Numbered from the stretch's first letter, positions 40,621 through 50,766 are shown. The stretch: DNA of 64,000 bases from Flavobacterium acetivorans (GCF_020911885.1 NZ_CP087132.1:2170001-2234000); one strand, 5' to 3'. Notes: generated by a model from the letters alone, not told the origin. Made by a program: numbers and translations.

Positions 40621-41661
40621 ATGAAAGAAGAAATAAACGCTTACAATAACGTTTTAGAATTAATAGGTAATACACCACTTATTAAACTAAATAAAGTAAC
40701 CGAAAATTTAGAAGGTAATTTCTATGCAAAGGTAGAAGCTTTTAATCCGGGACATTCCTCAAAAGATAGAATCGCATTATATATTATTGAAGAGGCAGAA
40801 AAAAAAGGAATATTATCACCAGGAGACACCATAATTGAAACCACATCAGGAAATACCGGTTTTAGTTTAGCAATGGTAAGTATCATAAAAGGATATAATT
40901 GTATTCTAGCTGTTAGTTCAAAATCTTCCAAAGATAAAATTGACATGCTTCGCAGTTTAGGCGCCAAAGTCTATGTGTGCCCTGCCCATGTTTCTGCCGA
41001 TGATGAACGTTCCTATTATAATGTTGCCAAAAGGCTACACGAAGAAACCAAAGGATCGGTTTATATCAATCAATACTTCAATCAACTGAATATTGATGCA
41101 CACTATAATTCTACAGGTCCGGAAATTTGGAAACAAACAAATGGTAAAATCACACACCTTGTTGCCTGTAGTGGTACTGGAGGAACGATTTCAGGAACAG
41201 CAAAATTCCTAAAAGAACAAAATCCTAATATCAAAGTACTTGGAGTTGACGCTTTTGGATCGGTATTAAAAAAATACCATGAAACAAGAGAATTTGACAA
41301 CGACGAAATTTATCCGTATAGAATTGAAGGTTTGGGAAAAAACCTTATTCCATCGGCTACAGATTTTGATATGATCGATAAGTTCATGAAAGTAACTGAT
41401 GAAGAGAGTGCCCATTCTGCAAGAGAGATTACAAGAAAAGAAGGCTTATTTGTAGGTTATACTTCAGGAGCAGTAATGCAAGCGATAAGACAATATGCAG
41501 AAGAAGGCGAATTTGACGAAAACAGCAATGTAATTGCCATATTCCCAGATCACGGTTCTCGTTATATGAGTAAAGTATTTAGTGATGACTGGATGAACGA
41601 GCAAGGTTTCTTTGACAGCGTTAATGAAGAAGAAGCTCAAAAAATTGAACTTATAAAATAG
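40621..41661 (+). CDS. PLP-dependent cysteine synthase family protein
   Basis: 346 aa fold type II PLP enzyme. N-terminal motif [12 protein letters not shown], the PLP lysine in [14 protein letters not shown] (SSKD instead of the usual SVKDR), the substrate loop [13 protein letters not shown], and the phosphate loop [13 protein letters not shown]. No CBS domains follow. It is either O-acetylserine sulfhydrylase B-like (CysM) or a cystathionine beta-synthase-like enzyme. The SSKDR variant is found in the CysM/CBS-like side branch. The gene is monocistronic and ends in a strong terminator. Confidence 0.85.
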   Translation: MKEEINAYNNVLELIGNTPLIKLNKVTENLEGNFYAKVEAFNPGHSSKDRIALYIIEEAEKKGILSPGDTIIETTSGNTGFSLAMVSIIKGYNCILAVSSKSSKDKIDMLRSLGAKVYVCPAHVSADDERSYYNVAKRLHEETKGSVYINQYFNQLNIDAHYNSTGPEIWKQTNGKITHLVACSGTGGTISGTAKFLKEQNPNIKVLGVDAFGSVLKKYHETREFDNDEIYPYRIEGLGKNLIPSATDFDMIDKFMKVTDEESAHSAREITRKEGLFVGYTSGAVMQAIRQYAEEGEFDENSNVIAIFPDHGSRYMSKVFSDDWMNEQGFFDSVNEEEAQKIELIK

Positions 41662-41682
41662 ATTATTCTATTTTTAGCCATA

Positions 41683-41719
41683 AACAAAAAACTCCAGAGC
41701 AATCTGGAGTTTTTTGTTT
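41683..41719. terminator. Bidirectional terminator after cysteine synthase gene
   Basis: AACAAAAAACTCCAGA pairs with TCTGGAGTTTTTTGTT around GCAA; T-runs both ways. Confidence 0.87.
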
Positions 41720-41769
41720 ATATACTTTGGGTTATTTCAATCGAAGCGTAATTTCAATTTAGAGAATCA

Positions 41770-42627
41770 TCAGTTGTAGATTTGTGACAACACAATTAGT
41801 ACAATTGCTATTAAAGCCAAAAACAAACCTAAATAATTCCTTTTACTCAATTTTTCTTTAAACAAAAAAATACCTGCAAGACTTCCCAGAATAATAACCC
41901 CCATATTCATTGCTGCAAAAACAGTTGATGGATTATCGGAAAACGCTTTATGTGCCTTTAGATAGAAAAGAATATTGCCAAAGTTAAAAACCCCAACTAA
42001 ACCACCGAAAATAAAATTTACTGCTTTCAGCTTCGTTTTTTTGAAGACAACTTCATAGGTTATGACCAGTGCCATTAGTGTCATTGCGATGCAAAATATT
42101 ATAAATAGAGAGCTAGTGTAAGGCAGGCTGGTGTATAAAGAAATTTGTTTAAACAGCACATCTATGATTCCAAAACCAAGCAATACTAAGGCCGGATAGA
42201 TCCATTTATTGTTTGCGTTTTCTTCTCGCTTAGACAAAATAAGTAATAAAGCTGCTAAGGCTATAAAAAAAGCAATTATTTTGAGTTTATTGAATTCTTC
42301 TTCAAAAAGTAGCCAAGCGGCCAAAATAGGAATGAATAGGGAAAGACGTTGGGCGGCATCTGTTTTTACAATGCCCATCTGCTTTATTGACATCGCCAGA
42401 ATAAGAAAAACCGCAGGAAGTAAGATCCCAAGCGGAATATAGATATTCCAAGGCGCTGTACTATCTATAGCTTTCAAATCGGGACTAAATGATGTATAAC
42501 AAAGCAGCAATGCAAAAATATAATTCCAGCTTATAATTTGTTTAATATTTACCGTGTAGTTGCGCGAGATTTTAAAAATAATCCCTACAGTTACACTACA
42601 TAAAATACTTAGGATGAGAAATAGCAT
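41770..42627 (-). CDS. EamA/DMT family transporter
   Basis: 285 aa with ten hydrophobic segments arranged as two five-helix halves, the drug/metabolite transporter layout. C-terminal half begins near IYPALVLLGFGIIDVLFK and ends LGLFLALIAIVLIVLSQIYN, with the conserved AxxxxxPvxxxxxg-like segment (VFAAMNMGVIILGSLAGIFLFKEKLS). Transports an unknown small metabolite across the inner membrane. Single gene between two convergent/tandem terminators. Confidence 0.85.
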   Translation of the reverse strand: MLFLILSILCSVTVGIIFKISRNYTVNIKQIISWNYIFALLLCYTSFSPDLKAIDSTAPWNIYIPLGILLPAVFLILAMSIKQMGIVKTDAAQRLSLFIPILAAWLLFEEEFNKLKIIAFFIALAALLLILSKREENANNKWIYPALVLLGFGIIDVLFKQISLYTSLPYTSSLFIIFCIAMTLMALVITYEVVFKKTKLKAVNFIFGGLVGVFNFGNILFYLKAHKAFSDNPSTVFAAMNMGVIILGSLAGIFLFKEKLSKRNYLGLFLALIAIVLIVLSQIYN

Positions 42628-42658
42628 CGTGGTTTTTTTAAGTTAAGGTTTTGCTAAT

Positions 42659-42686
42659 AAAAAACTCCAGCATAACTGGAGTTTTA
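42659..42686 (-). terminator. Intrinsic terminator of the YebC gene
   Basis: AAAACTCCAG-TTATG-CTGGAGTTTTTT on minus, 24 bp past the YebC stop. It uses the same CTCCAG/CTGGAG arm as the terminator at 41683. Confidence 0.82.
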
Positions 42687-42709
42687 AAAAGTTTTATAAG
42701 AAGAGATAA

Positions 42710-43423
42710 TTAAGCTTCTTCCATGGTGTGATACACGTTCATCACGTCATCATCCTCTTCTAATTTTTCGATCAATTTCTCAACATCGGCCATTTCAGCT
42801 TCTGTAAGTTTTTTGGTGATTTGAGGTATTCTTTCAAAACCAGAGGAAAGGATCTCTATATTTCTGTTTTCTAGTTCTTTTTGGATGGTTCCAAAACTAT
42901 TAAAAGGAGCGTAAATTAAAATGCCATCTTCGTCTTCAAAAACCTCTTCAGCACCAAAATCGATTAATTCTAATTCTAACTCTTCAGGATCTATTCCGTT
43001 TGCCGGAATTCGGAAATTACAAGTATGATCAAACATGAATTCAACAGAACCTTGAGTTCCCATTGCTCCATTGCATTTGTTAAAATAACTTCTAACATTA
43101 GCCACCGTTCTATTGTTGTTGTCAGTTGCGGTCTCGATTAAAAGCGCAATTCCATGTGGTGCATAACCTTCAAAAAGAACTTCCTTATAGTTGGCAGTAT
43201 CTTTATCCGTTGCTTTTTTAATCGCGCGTTCTACGTTATCTTTAGGCATGTTGGCAGCCTTTGCATTCTGAATAACGGCTCTCAATCTAGAGTTGGCATC
43301 CGGATTAGGTCCACCTTCCTTAACAGCCATTACGATATCTTTTCCAATTCTGGTAAATGCTTTAGCCATTGCTGACCAACGTTTCATTTTTCTACCTTTT
43401 CTGAATTCAAATGCTCTTCCCAT
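42710..43423 (-). CDS. YebC/PmpR family protein (TACO1-like)
   Basis: 237 aa from the ATG at 43423 (MGRAFEFRKGRKMKRWSAMAKAFTRIGKDI); an earlier in-frame ATG at 43483 adds 20 residues not seen in the family. Conserved blocks: GGPNPDANSRLRAVIQNAKAANMPKDNVERAIKKA, and YEGYAPHGIALLIETATDNNNRT-like sequence (here FEGYAPHGIAL). The family has been assigned both transcriptional regulation and help in translating polyproline stretches. Acidic C-terminus (KLEEDDDVMNVYHTMEE) is normal. Confidence 0.92.
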   Translation of the reverse strand: MGRAFEFRKGRKMKRWSAMAKAFTRIGKDIVMAVKEGGPNPDANSRLRAVIQNAKAANMPKDNVERAIKKATDKDTANYKEVLFEGYAPHGIALLIETATDNNNRTVANVRSYFNKCNGAMGTQGSVEFMFDHTCNFRIPANGIDPEELELELIDFGAEEVFEDEDGILIYAPFNSFGTIQKELENRNIEILSSGFERIPQITKKLTEAEMADVEKLIEKLEEDDDVMNVYHTMEEA

Positions 43424-43528
43424 TTCTAATTTGTTATTTTGAATCGCAAAAATACGGTTATTAGTTTTTTTTACCAAAATCAAATTATCTTCTTTTTATG
43501 AAAAGAGACCGATAATTACTTTGAAAAC

Positions 43529-45562
43529 TCATTTTTTGCTATTATAATTCTCTAATATGGTAATTGCCTCATTGAGATAATGATTTTTTTTAAGAGTTTC
43601 CAGCTGAAATTGGTTGGTTGTTTTTTCCAAAGGATAAAGCGTCAGAAGAAACTGATTCAAGTTTGAATTGTGAATGTCCAGACCATTTGTTTTTGAATCA
43701 AAGGCATGAATATCTTCCCACAGGAAATTCAGTTCTTTTTGCTCTTTAAAAAAAACGTCAATTGTTAATGGCATTGGTGGTTTTGGTTGCTTAAGAATGT
43801 TCTCTAATTTTGAGTTGAGGTTTTTTATTTCGTTAAAATAAGAATTGACGGCTACTCTTTCCATACTTTCTTTTGCTATTTTTTGAACGAAAGTATCGTC
43901 TGAATACGGTTTGAATTCCAAATTCACTAGTAGGCTGTCGTTTTTAAAAGCAGTGGGACTGTTAATTTCTTTAGAATAGATTGTTTCAAATAATTCAGGA
44001 AGATGAACGTTTGGAATAATTCCCACGGCTTGATCGCTTTTACCAGTTATTCTATAAAACTTGTTGATAGTTAATTTTATAAAAATGTTGTTCTTATCTT
44101 TTTCTAATGGGAGTATGGTTTGCATGGTCGCTTTGCCTATGGTGGAAGTCCCTATCAGTAAAGCTCTATTGTAATCTTGCATTATAGAGGCAAAAAACTC
44201 GCTTGCCGAAGCCGAATTACTGTTTATAAGTAAAACAATTGGATCTTTATAAATCATCCCTTCATAAGGATCATTTATTGCCATCTGGATTTTTTTATTG
44301 TCGGTTATGATTGAAATTGGCCCCGAATCGATCAGCATTCCGGCTAGTTTAATCGCCTCGTCAATAGAGCCGCCGCCGTTATCAGTCAGATCGATAATCA
44401 GTCCTTTGATATTGTCTTTTTGTAACTTTAAAGCTTCCAAGGCAGCGTCTTCGGCACAACCTTTACCGCTGTTTCTGTCATAATCGGTGTAAAAACTAGG
44501 GATTTTTATATAACCAAATTTTTCGTTTTTATGTTCAATGATAAAGCTATAAACGGTATTTTCTTCATCTTTTAACAATTGTTTTTCTACCAATACATCA
44601 AAAATTTTGCCTGGAGTTCTTTTGAGGGTCAGTTTTATTTTCTTGTTGGTGTCTGATGTGATCATGTTCGAAATTAAATCCAAAGTAGCACAAGAAACGT
44701 CCACCGTTTCCTTTAAATTTGAAATAGAAACAATTTGGTCTCCTTTTTTTATTTTGCCCGTTTGAAAAGCGGGACCGTTTGGGTTCAATTCATAAACAAT
44801 AATTTCCTTTTTTTCATTCAAACTTACATTCATTCCCAGCGAAAGATGTTCTTTTGATAAGGAGGCTAGAAAACTAGATTTTGCATTGATGTTGAAATAC
44901 CTAGTGTGCGGGTCAAAATAATTACAAAAATAATTGAATATGTTTTCGCTGTAATCCGTTTCCTTTTGCAATAAGGTATTTATTTTACAAAGCTCATTTT
45001 CAATAATTGCTTTTTTTGAAGTCAATTCCAATGTTTTAAAATTAGTTTTTATAGAATCTAAATTTTTGTGTTTGGAAGCAACGTCATTAAGAATTTCATA
45101 TTTTATTTTTTTTGTCAAAACTTTTTCTACTTGATTCTCTTGCAGGTAAAAAGGGAAGTGTTTCTTGTAAAATCGTACCGTATCTTTGAGCTCGTAATCA
45201 ATGTCTAGATTGTTTATTTTTTCCAAAAAGGATTTATTTCTTGAAAGATCGTTTTTGTATACAGCAATGATTTCTGGTAGGAAAGAGCAATTTTTTGCAT
45301 TGATAAAATCGTCAATATGGAGACGGTATTTTTTAGAAAGGGTTTCGTATTCTGATTTGAGGAAAATATTTCTGGAAGGATCCAGTTCATTGATAAAGTT
45401 ATCAAAAATAAAAACCGATAGGCTGTCGTCTATCGGTTTTGGGTAAATATGTTCGCTTTGAATAAGCGTATTTATTTTAGAAAGAATTTCACATGTTTCG
45501 GTTTCATTTTGGGCAAAGAGCGAAAATGTCGTCAAAAATAGTATTAATGCAATCTTTCTCAT
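43529..45562 (-). CDS. S41 family C-terminal processing peptidase (Prc/Tsp-like)
   Basis: 677 aa with a signal peptide (MRKIALILFLTTFSLFAQ). Order: N-terminal helical domain with the Tsp feature FINELDPSRNIFLKSEYE, a PDZ domain at about 235-320 (VYELNPNGPAFQTGKIKKGDQIVSISN), then the S41 catalytic core: LTDNGGGSIDEAIKLAGM, the serine in SNSASASEFFASI (about 452-460) and the lysine in GTSTIGKATMQT (about 480). The C-terminal domain is DUF3340-like. It degrades periplasmic proteins, often those with nonpolar C-termini. Several tags such as the tmRNA tag end in AA, but that role is described for Tsp in other bacteria only. Confidence 0.9.
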   Translation of the reverse strand: MRKIALILFLTTFSLFAQNETETCEILSKINTLIQSEHIYPKPIDDSLSVFIFDNFINELDPSRNIFLKSEYETLSKKYRLHIDDFINAKNCSFLPEIIAVYKNDLSRNKSFLEKINNLDIDYELKDTVRFYKKHFPFYLQENQVEKVLTKKIKYEILNDVASKHKNLDSIKTNFKTLELTSKKAIIENELCKINTLLQKETDYSENIFNYFCNYFDPHTRYFNINAKSSFLASLSKEHLSLGMNVSLNEKKEIIVYELNPNGPAFQTGKIKKGDQIVSISNLKETVDVSCATLDLISNMITSDTNKKIKLTLKRTPGKIFDVLVEKQLLKDEENTVYSFIIEHKNEKFGYIKIPSFYTDYDRNSGKGCAEDAALEALKLQKDNIKGLIIDLTDNGGGSIDEAIKLAGMLIDSGPISIITDNKKIQMAINDPYEGMIYKDPIVLLINSNSASASEFFASIMQDYNRALLIGTSTIGKATMQTILPLEKDKNNIFIKLTINKFYRITGKSDQAVGIIPNVHLPELFETIYSKEINSPTAFKNDSLLVNLEFKPYSDDTFVQKIAKESMERVAVNSYFNEIKNLNSKLENILKQPKPPMPLTIDVFFKEQKELNFLWEDIHAFDSKTNGLDIHNSNLNQFLLTLYPLEKTTNQFQLETLKKNHYLNEAITILENYNSKK

Positions 45563-45578
45563 AAGTCCTCCATCCTCT

Positions 45579-45633
45579 ATTATGCTTAAAATTAAGTCTT
45601 TTTTTGAAAAAAAGGGCTTAAAAAAAGCATAAT
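45579..45633. terminator. Nested AT-rich hairpin between gcvT and S41 protease gene
   Basis: ATTATGCTT (45579-45587) and AAGCATAAT (45625-45633) form an outer stem; TTAAG-CTTTTTTT and AAAAAAAG-GCTTAA form an inner stem with one mismatch around a single G. A T-run follows on plus. It lies 22 bp past the gcvT stop on minus, so it may end that transcript, though the T-run is on the wrong side. Confidence 0.45.
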
Positions 45634-45655
45634 TTTTTGATAGTGAACCTATTGG

Positions 45656-46738
45656 TTATTTTTTGTAAAAAGGTAATTTTACTACTTTGGCAGGAACATC
45701 ATTTTTACGGATTCGGATATAGATATCGCTGTCAACGGCACTGTTGGCAACAGTTACGTAACCCAAACCAATTCCTTTATTCATAGATGGTGACATGGTT
45801 CCCGAAGTTACGATTCCGATTACAGTTCCTGTTGCATCAACGATTTCGTAATCATGTCTTGGCACCGCACGTTCTTGCATTTCAAAAGCAACAATTTTTC
45901 GGGTAACACCTTCTTCTTTTTGTTTTTTCAAGTTTTCAGAATTGGTGAATTCTTTGGTGAATTTAGTAATCCAGCCCAATCCCGCTTCCAATGGAGAAGT
46001 AGTGTCGCTGATATCGTTACCGTACAAACAGAATCCCATTTCAAGACGTAAAGTGTCACGTGCAGCAAGTCCGATTGGTTTGATTCCAAAAGCAGCTCCC
46101 GCTTCAAAAACTTTATTCCAAATTTCTTCCGCTTGGTCATTTTTACAATAAATTTCAAAACCTCCAGAACCGGTATATCCCGTAGCCGAAATAATTACAT
46201 TGTCAAATCCTGCAAAATCACCTACTTCAAAGTGATAATAAGGAATAGAAGCTAAATCAAGGGAGGATAAAGATTGCATTGCTTCAACGGCTTTTGGTCC
46301 TTGAATGGCGAATAAAGAATATTCGTCTGAAAGGTTTTTCATGTCTACCCCTAAATCATTGTGGGCCGAAATCCATTGCCAGTCTTTGTCGATATTAGAA
46401 GCATTTACAACCAATAAATACTCTTCTTCTTTCATTTTGTAGATGATTAAATCGTCTACAATACCACCATCATTGTTTGGTAGACAAGAATATTGCGCTC
46501 GGCCAATAGTCAAAGTTGAAGCATCATTAGAACAAACTTTTTGAATCAAAGCCAATGCATTTGGTCCCGAAAGCAAGAATTCACCCATGTGAGAAACGTC
46601 AAAAACACCAACTGCATTTCGTACCGTTTCATGTTCAGCATTCACTCCTTCATAGGTAATTGGCATATTGTATCCGGCAAACGGAAGCATTTTTGCTCCC
46701 AAACTTTCGTGTATGTGCGTAAGCGCAGTATTTTTCAT
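45656..46738 (-). CDS. gcvT: Glycine cleavage system T protein (aminomethyltransferase)
   Basis: 360 aa. It transfers the methylene group from the glycine cleavage H protein to tetrahydrofolate, releasing ammonia. Motifs: [15 protein letters not shown] near 17-31, [12 protein letters not shown] near 43-54, the folate site [12 protein letters not shown] near 188-199, and [18 protein letters not shown] near 227-244. Length is normal. The gcvH and gcvP genes are not adjacent. Confidence 0.96.
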   Translation of the reverse strand: MKNTALTHIHESLGAKMLPFAGYNMPITYEGVNAEHETVRNAVGVFDVSHMGEFLLSGPNALALIQKVCSNDASTLTIGRAQYSCLPNNDGGIVDDLIIYKMKEEEYLLVVNASNIDKDWQWISAHNDLGVDMKNLSDEYSLFAIQGPKAVEAMQSLSSLDLASIPYYHFEVGDFAGFDNVIISATGYTGSGGFEIYCKNDQAEEIWNKVFEAGAAFGIKPIGLAARDTLRLEMGFCLYGNDISDTTSPLEAGLGWITKFTKEFTNSENLKKQKEEGVTRKIVAFEMQERAVPRHDYEIVDATGTVIGIVTSGTMSPSMNKGIGLGYVTVANSAVDSDIYIRIRKNDVPAKVVKLPFYKK

Positions 46739-46860
46739 GTTTTTTGTAATAAAATTTAAAGTGGCTAATTTATTGATTTTTTATGGAGTGGCAAAGGCAA
46801 AAAGAAACAGATTCAAACGATTTCGTTTTTCTGTATTTCAATTCATTGACAGTTTAAATA

Positions 46861-46901
46861 TAAAAAAGGCAAATCAAACGCAGGTTTCGATTTGCCTTTT
46901 T
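46861..46901. terminator. Intrinsic terminator of the S10 peptidase gene (bidirectional)
   Basis: AAAAAGGCAAATC pairs with GATTTGCCTTTTT. It lies 25 bp past the S10 peptidase stop on minus. Confidence 0.84.
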
Positions 46902-46925
46902 GGTTCCGTTTAATTTAAACGAGTA

Positions 46926-48461
46926 TTAATATTTTGCGGGTTGGTTGTCTTTAGGAAGTGATTGTTTGATAAAAACCCTGATATCCTCATTGGCAGTTTC
47001 TAAATCTTGTTTTCTTAAATACATCATATGTCCGCTTTCATAACCTTTCCAGCTCATTCTTTCTTTTAGCTTTCCGCTGGGATCCATTTGCCATAAATTG
47101 TATTTCGAATTAAAATAATCACAGGCGCCATCATAATATCCGGCTTGAACCATTATATGTAAATACGGATTTTGTGCCATGGCTTGGCGCAAATTTTCCC
47201 CGGTTTGATCGTTTGAATTATCCCAAGGATGTACTGGACCAAACATATTGTATTTGAAATCGGTTTTGTAATTCAGGTTATTGCGAAGGTACATATTGAT
47301 AGCTGGCGTGAAGGAATGCAACCAAGAAGTGAGTTCCGCATTAAAATCAGGACGATCTCCTGCGTCCTTACGGTCAATTCCTTTATAGCGTGAATCGAGT
47401 CTTCCTACAGTGAAACCTTGATCCCGCAAAAGCTCTTTCCAAAAATAATTATAAGGAACATTAAGATTGTTTTGTAATACTACTTTTTCCGAAAGTCCGG
47501 AATATCGCGCTATTTTTTCCGCAATTTCTTTTCTTTTTGCTTCATCAAGAGAACCTCCTTTGCTTAAAGCGGGTAGCAGTTCATTGAGGGTAAAATCTTC
47601 CACTTCGGGTAACATCGCAGTCAAATCTTTATTCTGCAAATCGGCAGCCAGCATTTTGTGATACCAGGCTGTAGCGGCAAAATAAGGCAGTTTAAGAGCA
47701 GCATCAGAAGCCACTCCACGAGTTATTCCTAGGGTTGTAGGGGAAACTAATATGACTCCGTTAAGATACATCCATTCGCTGTTTTGCAATTCAAGAGCAA
47801 GACCGGAAACACGGGTGGTGCCATAGCTTTCGCCAATTAAATATTTTGGTGAAGCCCAACGATTATTGCGTGTTACAAAGCCGCTGATCCAATCGGCCAG
47901 GTATTTAACGTCAGCATTTACACCAAAAAAAGTAGACTTTGGAATGTCTTTACTCGTTGCTCTGGAATATCCTGTGTTTACTGGGTTTACAAAAACAATA
48001 TCGGCAACATCTAAAATAGAATACGGATTCTCCTTAATTCCATAAGGTTGCAAAGGGTAGCCTTCATCATCGATATTTAAGAGTGTTGGTCCGGTATAAG
48101 CAATGTGCATCCAAACTGAAGCCGAACCCGGACCTCCGTTGAAAGAAATTACCAAGGGTCGCGTAGCACGGTCTTTAACATCTGAGCGTTCATAATAAGT
48201 GTAAAATAACCCTGCAATGGCTTTCCCATCTTCGTCCCAAACGGGCATTGTTCCAGCGGTGGCTTTGTAAGGAACTTTTTGGCCTTTTATTGTTGTGGCA
48301 TGTTCTGTGACAACACTTTGGTCAGGGTTAAAAATTAAATTAGAAGTCGAAAGATTCTCTTTAGCTGTTCCTTTTGAATCTTTAGACTGGCCGGCAGATT
48401 GTTGGGCATGGGATGTCTTGATAAATCCAACTAAGATTAATAAAAATAGTGTTTTTTTCAT
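46926..48461 (-). CDS. S10 family serine carboxypeptidase-like protein
   Basis: 511 aa with a signal peptide (MKKTLFLLILVGFIKTSHAQQ). Alpha/beta hydrolase of peptidase family S10: oxyanion loop SFNGGPGSASVWMHI (about 104-118), nucleophile in YLIGESYGTTR (about 200), Asp in VQAGYYDGACDYF (about 449) and His in GYESGHMMYL (about 486). These enzymes remove C-terminal residues from peptides in the periplasm. Homologues are common in Bacteroidetes and Proteobacteria. Monocistronic. Confidence 0.9.
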   Translation of the reverse strand: MKKTLFLLILVGFIKTSHAQQSAGQSKDSKGTAKENLSTSNLIFNPDQSVVTEHATTIKGQKVPYKATAGTMPVWDEDGKAIAGLFYTYYERSDVKDRATRPLVISFNGGPGSASVWMHIAYTGPTLLNIDDEGYPLQPYGIKENPYSILDVADIVFVNPVNTGYSRATSKDIPKSTFFGVNADVKYLADWISGFVTRNNRWASPKYLIGESYGTTRVSGLALELQNSEWMYLNGVILVSPTTLGITRGVASDAALKLPYFAATAWYHKMLAADLQNKDLTAMLPEVEDFTLNELLPALSKGGSLDEAKRKEIAEKIARYSGLSEKVVLQNNLNVPYNYFWKELLRDQGFTVGRLDSRYKGIDRKDAGDRPDFNAELTSWLHSFTPAINMYLRNNLNYKTDFKYNMFGPVHPWDNSNDQTGENLRQAMAQNPYLHIMVQAGYYDGACDYFNSKYNLWQMDPSGKLKERMSWKGYESGHMMYLRKQDLETANEDIRVFIKQSLPKDNQPAKY

Positions 48462-48677
48462 GAGATTGATTAACGGGTTTTTTGGAAAGTCAAATTTTGA
48501 ATTTACTAAAGTATTGTTTTTTATAGCAACGACAAAAAAGCCAGAAGATATTTGTAAGAAATAATGTTAGCTTTTATTTTATTCGATCATTATTTAGGTT
48601 CTCCAAATGTGAGTATTTTACAAGCGATTGCAATTGATTATATTATTGTAATTTTATCCAATCCTAAGAAAATAAAC

Positions 48678-49535
48678 ATGCTACTTCCCATACTCATTGA
48701 CCAAAAAGAAATTTTAAAATTTTATAAAGCAATTGATATCCATACTCATAAAGGGATTCAAGGACATGCGTTGATCATTGCCGGAAGCTATGGGAAAATT
48801 GGTGCTGCGGTGCTGGCTTCCAAGGCTTCTTTGAAAACGGGTTGTGGATTAGTGACTGTTTTTGTTCCCAAATGCGGTTATGATATTGTTCAGATTTCTA
48901 TTCCAGAAGCAATGGTTTTGACAGATACTGCAGAAAAGTATATCTCAGAGATAACATTCGAGATCAAACCAAAAGCCATCGCGATTGGTCCTGGTCTAGG
49001 GTTGGAATTACTAACCCAAAATGCATTTCATAATTTTCTAAAAACCAATAAAGCACCTTTGGTTATAGATGCTGATGCGTTGAACATTTTGTCTCAAAAT
49101 AAGTCTTGGCTTTCTTTATTGGCTCCCAAAACCATTCTCACACCGCATCCCAAAGAACTGGAACGATTGATAGGGAAGTGGGATTCTGACGAAGAAAAAT
49201 TTGGTAAAACGATTGCCTTTTCTAAACAATATCATTTGATTGTGGTCATGAAAGGCGCGCCAACGCATATTATTGATGGTGAAACCGTTTATGAAAACAC
49301 CACGGGAAACGCGGCATTAGCAACCGCAGGAAGTGGCGATGTACTGACGGGAATGATTTGTAGTTTATTGGCACAGTCTTATGGGGCAATCCATGCTGCA
49401 ATTTTAGGCGTTTACCTTCACGGTTTGACCGCCGATATCGCTTTGCCAGAAACAGGCTATCAATCTTTTATCGCTTCGGATATTATTGGACATATTGGAA
49501 AAGCCTATTTGACTTTGGAAAATTGTCAGAAATAG
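48678..49535 (+). CDS. nnrD: ADP/ATP-dependent NAD(P)H-hydrate dehydratase
   Basis: 285 aa from the ATG at 48678 ([19 protein letters not shown]), which aligns with the family; an upstream in-frame ATG at 48564 would add 38 residues of hydrophobic non-matching sequence. Ribokinase-like fold: [48 protein letters not shown] and the anion hole [18 protein letters not shown]. The enzyme repairs hydrated NADH and NADPH. In E. coli it is fused to the epimerase domain; here the epimerase part is absent and must be elsewhere. The downstream HipA-like gene starts 75 bp later. Confidence 0.9.
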   Translation: MLLPILIDQKEILKFYKAIDIHTHKGIQGHALIIAGSYGKIGAAVLASKASLKTGCGLVTVFVPKCGYDIVQISIPEAMVLTDTAEKYISEITFEIKPKAIAIGPGLGLELLTQNAFHNFLKTNKAPLVIDADALNILSQNKSWLSLLAPKTILTPHPKELERLIGKWDSDEEKFGKTIAFSKQYHLIVVMKGAPTHIIDGETVYENTTGNAALATAGSGDVLTGMICSLLAQSYGAIHAAILGVYLHGLTADIALPETGYQSFIASDIIGHIGKAYLTLENCQK

Positions 49536-49610
49536 CAGCAGAAGCTATAAAATCCAACGCAGTTATTTGTAAGTTTGTATTGGCGCAAAAAGTGCCATTA
49601 AAATTAGATT

Positions 49611-50405
49611 ATGGAAAACAAACCCCATCTAAGAACCGTAAACGTTACGCGATACATTACCCCTTTGCGAGAAGGCGGTTCTTTGCCTGCCTTGGCGGAA
49701 GCCGATGATGATTTTAAATACGTTCTGAAATTCAAAGGTGCCGGTCATGGCGTAAAAGCCTTAATTGCCGAGCTGATAGGCGGAGAAATTGCCCGTGTCT
49801 TGAAATTACAAATCCCGGAATTAGTCTACGCCAATTTGGATGAAGCTTTCGGACGTACTGAAGGCGATGAGGAAATTCAGGATTTATTGCAAGGTAGTCA
49901 AGGATTGAATTTGGCTTTGCATTTTTTATCGGGAGCTATAAATTATGATCCCGTAGTCACGGTTGTTGATGCAAAATTAGCTTCGCAAATTGTCTGGCTC
50001 GACGCTTTTATCACTAATGTGGATCGAACTTTCAGGAATACCAATATGTTGGTTTGGCATAAAGAATTGTGGTTGATTGATCATGGTGCTTGTCTTTATT
50101 TTCATCATTCCTGGACTAATTGGGAAAAACATGCCAAAAGTCCATTTGCTCTGATAAAAGACCATGTGCTGTTGCCGCAAGCCTCGATGTTGGAGGAAGC
50201 TGATGTTCAGTTCAAGTCTATTTTGACAGCCGAAAAACTGCAATCGATTGTTGATCTTATTCCTTTGGAATGGTTGGAGTGGCAAGATACAGATGAAAGT
50301 CCTGAGGCTATACGTGAAGTTTATCTTCAGTTTTTATTGATGCGTTTAAGTAGTTCCGAAATTTTTATAAATGAAGCACAAAATGCAAGAAAAGCACTTA
50401 TATGA
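49611..50405 (+). CDS. HipA-like (HipA_2) kinase-fold protein
   Basis: 264 aa. A compact HipA-like kinase: an ATP-binding lysine in YVLKFKGAGHG (Lys40 or 42), a possible catalytic loop TNVDRTFRNTNML (Asp138, Asn143/145) and the metal-binding Asp157 in LIDHG, which takes the place of DFG. HipA proteins phosphorylate and inactivate glutamyl-tRNA synthetase or other targets and cause growth arrest. This stand-alone form has no HipB-like antitoxin next to it; instead its 3' end overlaps a DUF3037 gene by 35 bp, a pairing that I know from several phyla. Whether the pair is a toxin-antitoxin system is an inference. Confidence 0.8.
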   Translation: MENKPHLRTVNVTRYITPLREGGSLPALAEADDDFKYVLKFKGAGHGVKALIAELIGGEIARVLKLQIPELVYANLDEAFGRTEGDEEIQDLLQGSQGLNLALHFLSGAINYDPVVTVVDAKLASQIVWLDAFITNVDRTFRNTNMLVWHKELWLIDHGACLYFHHSWTNWEKHAKSPFALIKDHVLLPQASMLEEADVQFKSILTAEKLQSIVDLIPLEWLEWQDTDESPEAIREVYLQFLLMRLSSSEIFINEAQNARKALI

Positions 50406-50766
50406 ATATGCGGTAATACGCGTTGTGCCTAGGGTAGAACGCGAAGAATTTCTCAATGTTGGAATTGTTCTTTTTTGTAAAAAAGCAAAGTTTATTAAGG
50501 TGCTTTATGTTATTGATGAACCAAAAATGCGGCTGTTTGCCGGTGATTTAGATTTGGATCAATTGCGATTGAATTTAGAATCCTTCCAGAAAATAGGTCA
50601 TGGAGATAAAAACGGCGGACCCATTGCGCAATTTGAGATGCCCGAGCGTTTCCGCTGGTTGACTGCCTTACGAAGTTCAGCAATTCAAACCTCAAGACCG
50701 CATCCGGGAATGTGTGATGATTTAGAAAAAACCTGCCAACGCCTGTTTGAGGAGCTGGTTTTGTAA
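50371..50766 (+). CDS. DUF3037 family protein, partner of HipA-like kinase
   Basis: 131 aa (127 if it starts at the in-frame ATG at 50383). Typical DUF3037 pattern: YEYAVIRVVPRVEREEFLNVGIVLFC at the start, LRLFAGD-type segment in the middle (KMRLFAGDLDLDQL) and WLTALRSSAIQTSRPHPGMCDDLEKTCQRLFEELV at the end. It overlaps the preceding kinase-like gene, so translation is probably coupled. No structure-based function is known to me. Confidence 0.85.
   Translation: MKHKMQEKHLYEYAVIRVVPRVEREEFLNVGIVLFCKKAKFIKVLYVIDEPKMRLFAGDLDLDQLRLNLESFQKIGHGDKNGGPIAQFEMPERFRWLTALRSSAIQTSRPHPGMCDDLEKTCQRLFEELVL

Noticed and set aside
43424..43483. 20-residue extension of the YebC protein
   Set aside because: Family members begin MGRAFEFRK at 43423.
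48564..48677. 38-residue extension of the NAD(P)H-hydrate dehydratase
   Set aside because: It is unlike the family start and begins within the promoter region; ATG 48678 fits better.
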